From: Nocardioides insulae DSM 17944 | Lineage (GTDB): Bacteria > Actinomycetota > Actinomycetes > Propionibacteriales > Nocardioidaceae | Length of the DNA stretch: 64,000 nucleotides | Assembly: GCF_000422825.1 (NCBI RefSeq) | Contig: NZ_KE383929.1 | Coordinates: 434,001 to 498,000 of the forward strand | Reading direction: 5' to 3' | Part shown: one piece after another, positions 60,589 through 64,000 of the stretch | Layout: each line of letters starts with the position of its first letter | Position numbering within the stretch: the stretch's first letter is position 1 | Notes under the pieces: model-generated | What the model was told of the DNA's origin: nothing | Seen by the model: the letters and a program-made list of their open reading frames with translations, nothing else | The model's database searches: none | Program-made: the position numbers and the translations under genes

Positions 60589-61950
60589 CTATTCGGACCG
60601 GGTTCTCGGCGGGAGGTGTCGAGGGAGGGTGACCGGTGGCACGAGGTCTGGCTGGTCGCTGCGGAGGAGGGTGAGGACGATCCCCGCCCGACCGACGAAG
60701 AGCCCGGGGGGTTGCGGGTCCGGGATGGTTGCTGCCGGCTGCGTCCCCGGTGGGGTGGGGAGTCCGCAGGGCCAGTGGTCGAGCGCCGCACGGGTCTCCA
60801 CCAGCAGGTCGGCGGATTTTCGCGCCGCACGGAGGTGATCCTCACCGGTGGACAGGGCTGCCGCTGACGTGAGGAGCTCGACGGCTCCTGCCAGACCGTG
60901 ACACAGGCTGCAGTCCTCGCCGACACCGTGGCGCAGCGCGGCCCGCGCCGCCATCACCCGCTTGCGGGCGGCCTCGATCGCTGCGGCGACCTCCGCGACC
61001 ATCAGGCGCGAGCCGAGGACCTCGCCATCCCATCTCGGTTCGGCGAGCAGGGCTAGCCGAGACAGTCCGATCCCCACGGCCCCGTGGCACCACGCGGTGG
61101 GGTACGGCAGGGTGGACGGCTCGGTGTCTGCGCCGTTCGCGAGGTCGGCGGTGGGGCGCAGGTCTGGCCAGCCGGGCAGATGGGGCTCGAACCAGGACCG
61201 CTCGTACTCCAGGGCCTGGGATGCCACTTCGACCGTATCCGGATCCCGCGTGGTTCCTCGACCGGCCACCAGGGCCAGGGCCGCGCCGGAGGTGCCGTGC
61301 GCGAGTCCCAGGAGTCCGGTCCGCGCAGTGCGGGCGGGCCAGTGCACCCCCCAGGGACGGTGCTCAGCCGTCTCGGCGATCCGTCTCGCGGTGAGTTCCA
61401 CGACGCGGACGACGGCGGTGTCCGAGGGAAGGACGGCCCGGAGCGCGAGAGCCACACCGGACGTGCCGGTGAGGAAGTCCGGGTCCGCCCCGGCCAGGAC
61501 TTCCCGCTGGAACGCGGTCGCGGTGCTCCGGGCCAGCGCGGCTGCCTGGTTGCCGAGGTCGTCCAGGTCGAGCAGCCGCGCCGTCCACGCTACGGCGTAG
61601 GCGATCCCGGCGGCTCCCGAGGCGTAGTCGAACCGCCCGCCGTCGAGCATGACCTGGCCGGCTCGAAGCGCGTCTGTGGCGGCTGCCGCGGCGACGGCTC
61701 GCGTTGCCGGAGTGGCGCCACATCGTGCGGCCGCGGCCAACGCCAGCGCGATTCCCGCGGTTCCGGAGTAGAGACCTTCGGGTGCGACCGTGTCCGCGAT
61801 CCGCCAGGTCGTCCCCTCTTCGATCACGTCGGGCCCCACCCACGCCGGTGGCCCCCCGGTGGCCGACCACGGTTCACTCGTGCCGCGACCGAGAGCCTCG
61901 CCGGCGATCTCTGCGGCGAGAGCCAGTGCCGCGTCACGACGTCGGCTCAT
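60589..61950 (-). CDS. LanC-like lanthionine cyclase
   Basis: A 453-residue alpha/alpha-toroid protein. The zinc site of LanC is intact: Cys288 in AWCHGAVGIG, and Cys350 and His351 in SLCHGLAGA. His219 in LAHGTSGAAL corresponds to the second catalytic histidine region. The repeated G-x-x-G turns (GLYSGTAGIAL, YASGAAGIAYA, FLTGTSGVALA, GLFVGRAGIVL) are typical of the barrel. It should join dehydrated Ser/Thr to Cys thiols in a precursor peptide. The ATG overlaps the HopA1-like stop by four bases (ATGA). It stands alone, without a LanB or LanM domain, so dehydration must come from the neighbours. Confidence 0.9.
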   Translation of the reverse strand: MSRRRDAALALAAEIAGEALGRGTSEPWSATGGPPAWVGPDVIEEGTTWRIADTVAPEGLYSGTAGIALALAAAARCGATPATRAVAAAAATDALRAGQVMLDGGRFDYASGAAGIAYAVAWTARLLDLDDLGNQAAALARSTATAFQREVLAGADPDFLTGTSGVALALRAVLPSDTAVVRVVELTARRIAETAEHRPWGVHWPARTARTGLLGLAHGTSGAALALVAGRGTTRDPDTVEVASQALEYERSWFEPHLPGWPDLRPTADLANGADTEPSTLPYPTAWCHGAVGIGLSRLALLAEPRWDGEVLGSRLMVAEVAAAIEAARKRVMAARAALRHGVGEDCSLCHGLAGAVELLTSAAALSTGEDHLRAARKSADLLVETRAALDHWPCGLPTPPGTQPAATIPDPQPPGLFVGRAGIVLTLLRSDQPDLVPPVTLPRHLPPRTRSE

Positions 61951-62900
61951 GGCACCGGCTCACGCCAGGGTCGGGTGGGATCGATACCGGCGGCGGCGAG
62001 CGACTCGGTGAGTGCACGGACCGCGTCCTGGCCGGTGAGCCCCTCGGTGGCGACGGCCCTGACTCCGGTGGTCAATGCCCGGCATCGGCTGGTTCCGAAG
62101 CTGATGTCAGGACCGGGGTCCTCGGCGTAGCCGACCCCTGAGGCGATGGGCATGGTCAGCGGCGGGGCGCTCGACTGCAGACTGTCGGTGCCCAGCCCGG
62201 ACGTCAGGTCGGTGACGGCTGCGCAGGCCGTCTGGCTGTCCTCCCGCGGTGTGTACAGCACGATCGCATCGGGACGGCGGTAGCCGCGTGGGTCCGTCGA
62301 CGCCTTGATCGACCAGCGGAGGTCGGAAGCAAGGAGCCGAGTCGTGAGCTCGTGGACGACGGCAGGCGCGGAATCGGCGTACGGATGGAGATAGAAGCGG
62401 CCCAACGGCCCTTCGGGCTCACCCTGCGGCGAGCGGGTGGCCCACCACCGGGTGGCGTCATCGGTGGTATCGACCCGCATCGTGACCGCGACCTGCTCCC
62501 CCGGCGCGACCGGAACTCCGGGCCGGGAGACGCTGACGTACTCCGTGTGGTGCACCACGCGGCGCTCCTCGCCGCGCCCGACCAGACATTCGCCGTGCTC
62601 GCCCCGAGTCAGCACGACCCAGCCGGGCCCGAAGAGCCGCGTGCCTGCATGGGCGGCGCGCAGGTAGCCGACCAGTCGTCCGCCCAGCAAAGCCTCCTCA
62701 GTCGGGTCGGGGGGTGCGCCGGCAGCGGGCGCGCCACCGAGGTACCACTGGACGTAGAGGGCGTCGCAGACCTCGTCGTCACCGACACCGGCCCCGGCTG
62801 CGCCCGGTACGACGTTCTCGCCGATCCGGAGGCCGCCCCCCTCGACCCGGACGAGTGAGAGCAGGCCAGTCAGGTCGGCGAGCACCGTCGACGGGATCAT
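61947..62900 (-). CDS. HopA1-like (phosphothreonine-lyase type) protein
   Basis: A 317-residue protein of the T3SS effector HopA1 family. In RiPP clusters this family removes phosphate from Ser/Thr to leave dehydroamino acids. Visible signatures are ALYVQWYLGG near the N-terminus, GRFYLHPYADSAP, WSIKASTDPRGYRRPDAIVLYT and the C-terminal SFGTSRCRALTTGV. The ATG at 62900 overlaps the APH-like stop by four bases; a GTG at 62909 is the alternative. Its pairing with an APH-like kinase and a LanC-like cyclase marks the class V lanthipeptide (cacaoidin, lexapeptide, pristinin type) arrangement. The assignment rests on motif recall and context. Confidence 0.78.
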   Translation of the reverse strand: MIPSTVLADLTGLLSLVRVEGGGLRIGENVVPGAAGAGVGDDEVCDALYVQWYLGGAPAAGAPPDPTEEALLGGRLVGYLRAAHAGTRLFGPGWVVLTRGEHGECLVGRGEERRVVHHTEYVSVSRPGVPVAPGEQVAVTMRVDTTDDATRWWATRSPQGEPEGPLGRFYLHPYADSAPAVVHELTTRLLASDLRWSIKASTDPRGYRRPDAIVLYTPREDSQTACAAVTDLTSGLGTDSLQSSAPPLTMPIASGVGYAEDPGPDISFGTSRCRALTTGVRAVATEGLTGQDAVRALTESLAAAGIDPTRPWREPVP

Positions 62901-63886
62901 CGCGCCCACGTGTCCAGCTCGTGACCGACCGCTGCCAGGCTCCGCACGAGGTCACACGCGTGCTGGAGCAAGGAGCGGGCCGTCTCCTCGGCCCCGGCTT
63001 CGGCGCACTCCAGGGCGAGATGGACCACCCGGGCTGCCCAGAAGGCGGGAACGCGGGGGATCACCTCGGCCCGCTGTCGCTCCGGGTAGTCGCGCAGCAA
63101 CGCCTGCTGGTGTTCGGTGGTGGATCGTCGGGTGACCGTGGACAGCGAGCTGAGTTGTGCCAAGGCGGCGGCGACGTCCCACGCCGGGTCCCCCCAGCCG
63201 GACATCTCCCAGTCGATCAGGCGGAGCCTCACCTCCCCGTGCGGATCCTCGACCAGGCAGTTGTCCCACTTCACATCGGCGTGCACGAGGCACGAGGGTG
63301 CCCACGCCGCGCGCGCCGCCGTGAGATGGGGGCCGAGGAGGGGATCGCGGCCGATGCTCACGGCGAGGGACACGGCGTGGCGGAGTTCGAGGTCCTTCTC
63401 CTCGGAGACCGGAAGGTCGAGCACGCCCGCTGCGCCGGGGAACGGGATGACGGCATCCGAGGTGGCGGCGTGCAGCTCCCCGAGCGTGCGTCCCAGGGCC
63501 CGGCACACCTGCGGAGGTGGTGCGGTGCCGTCCATCAGGCTGCTGGCCACCGCTTCATGAGGTGCTGCCTGGGTCACGATGACGCCACGGCTCTCGTCGA
63601 TCAGCAGAGCGGGCGGGAGTACGGCAGCGAGACCGGGCTGCCAGGACGCGAGTCGGTACACGAACGCCTCATGCGCCAGCGAGCGACCTGCGGCGGTGGT
63701 GCCGGTCATCTTGACGACCACGGCTCCCCCGTCGGTCTCCACGCGCCGCACCTGATGCGATTGCCCCACGTCGAGGACGCGGGCGGACCGCGCCCCGGCC
63801 AGGCCGGCCGCGGCCGCAACCGCGCGCGGATCCGGGCCTGCCTGGCGAGGGTCGGGGCTCGCCCCCGTGGTCGCTACCGCCCTCAG
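62897..63886 (-). CDS. APH-like phosphotransferase (class V lanthipeptide kinase type)
   Basis: A protein-kinase-like fold with the aminoglycoside phosphotransferase catalytic loop CLVHADVKWDNCLVED (H-x-D-x4-N) and the metal motif RLIDWEMSGWGDPAWDVA. The N-lobe lysine is in GGAVVVKM. In class V lanthipeptide and thioamitide clusters such proteins phosphorylate Ser/Thr of the precursor before the HopA1-like lyase acts. Start: the only standard start codon is the GTG at 63769, which would cut the N-lobe very short (290 residues). Coding-looking sequence continues upstream (DPRAVAAAAGLAGARSARVL) to a CTG at 63886 that overlaps the previous stop (CTGA), as the other genes here do. That gives 329 residues and is the start I list, though CTG starts are rare. 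Confidence 0.78.
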   Translation of the reverse strand: MRAVATTGASPDPRQAGPDPRAVAAAAGLAGARSARVLDVGQSHQVRRVETDGGAVVVKMTGTTAAGRSLAHEAFVYRLASWQPGLAAVLPPALLIDESRGVIVTQAAPHEAVASSLMDGTAPPPQVCRALGRTLGELHAATSDAVIPFPGAAGVLDLPVSEEKDLELRHAVSLAVSIGRDPLLGPHLTAARAAWAPSCLVHADVKWDNCLVEDPHGEVRLRLIDWEMSGWGDPAWDVAAALAQLSSLSTVTRRSTTEHQQALLRDYPERQRAEVIPRVPAFWAARVVHLALECAEAGAEETARSLLQHACDLVRSLAAVGHELDTWAR

Positions 63887-64000
63887 CCGTTCTCGTCGTA
63901 GTCCACGCCGTAGGGGTCATCGGCGCTGGCGCCCGCCGCCCCTGGCCGGTCCGGAAAGTCCGGAAAGTCCGGAAAGTCCGGACCATCGCACGCCCGCGTG
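63883..64000 (-). CDS. C-terminal end of an unidentified protein (cut by window edge)
   Basis: The last 38 codons of a minus-strand gene entering from the right edge. The visible tail is acidic and Pro/Asp-rich, with three tandem DFP triplets encoded by the 9-base unit TCCGGAAAG (63950-63976), ending GASADDPYGVDYDENG. It stops with TGA overlapping the CTG of the kinase-like gene. It has one Cys and very few Ser/Thr, so it is not itself a lanthipeptide core. It may be another enzyme, regulator or transporter of the cluster. Confidence 0.55.
   Translation of the reverse strand, partial: TRACDGPDFPDFPDFPDRPGAAGASADDPYGVDYDENG
63950..63976. repeat. Three tandem 9-bp units in the truncated gene
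   Basis: TCCGGAAAG is repeated three times in frame, with a partial fourth unit, encoding DFP triplets. Short in-frame repeats like this change copy number by slippage without shifting the reading frame. Confidence 0.8.

Noticed and set aside
63669..63986. Minus-strand frame starting MVRTFRTFRTFRT
   Set aside because: It reads the 9-base repeat in another frame and becomes Arg/Gly-rich. The frame with PDFPDFPD and a stop at 63883 looks like protein, and the kinase-like frame covers the rest.
63883..64000. Truncated gene as the lanthipeptide precursor
   Set aside because: Its C-terminus is acidic and Pro-rich with a single Ser and no Cys after the repeat, so there is no core peptide there.
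1..64000. CRISPR array or complete insertion sequence
   Set aside because: No regularly spaced short repeats with unique spacers were seen, and no transposase frame or terminal inverted repeats. The only mobile-element trace is the integrase stub at 11964-12176.

Overview
The window is about 70% G+C, uses many GTG starts and holds a standard actinobacterial housekeeping block: ahpE, a DUF3052 gene, a homodimeric-type aceE, and a PucR-type regulator followed by fabD-fabH-acpP-fabF. With the F420-type oxidoreductase, the LPXTG surface protein and the overall gene style, this points to a high-GC actinomycete. Nocardioidaceae is my best guess, by inference and not from a marker gene.

Layout. 1-10 kb is the central metabolism and fatty-acid core. 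10.3-11.8 kb encodes a membrane Ser/Thr kinase, followed by tRNA-Met(CAT). 11.9-14 kb looks like a decayed island behind that tRNA: the C-terminal stub of a tyrosine integrase, two small orphan genes and a Phd/RelE toxin-antitoxin pair. 14-23.5 kb carries unlinked metabolic genes: a TPP decarboxylase-like enzyme, a PIG-L deacetylase, a secreted SGNH hydrolase, AGCS and BASS transporters, an enoyl-CoA hydratase/F420 oxidoreductase pair and an IclR regulator. 23.5-28.5 kb is an aromatic-acid catabolic operon (FAH-family hydrolase, AAHS transporter, flavin monooxygenase) with a divergent GntR regulator. 28.5-39 kb holds a DUF3500 protein, an ABC/FtsX exporter, an M28 peptidase lipoprotein, a CapA-like protein, a SurA-like lipoprotein and a paired acyl-CoA dehydrogenase. 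39-43 kb is a translationally coupled pyruvate oxidase-like/small protein/MFS operon. 43-52.4 kb has short genes, a 2,157-residue LPXTG protein with a von Willebrand A domain and about nine tandem 96-residue repeats, a membrane protein and a lipoprotein.

The two most interesting regions are at the right. At 52.5-59.8 kb an alpha-dioxygenase-like haem protein is divergent from a tightly packed run: SDR, FAD-linked oxidase, SnoaL-like protein, an unrecognised internally duplicated membrane protein, and a DyP peroxidase. This reads as a dedicated oxidative (perhaps lipid or oxylipin) pathway. At 60.6-64 kb, genes for an APH-like kinase, a HopA1-like lyase and a LanC-like cyclase are chained by 4-base stop/start overlaps. 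This is the split synthetase layout of class V lanthipeptides. The precursor peptide was not found and may lie beyond the window edge.
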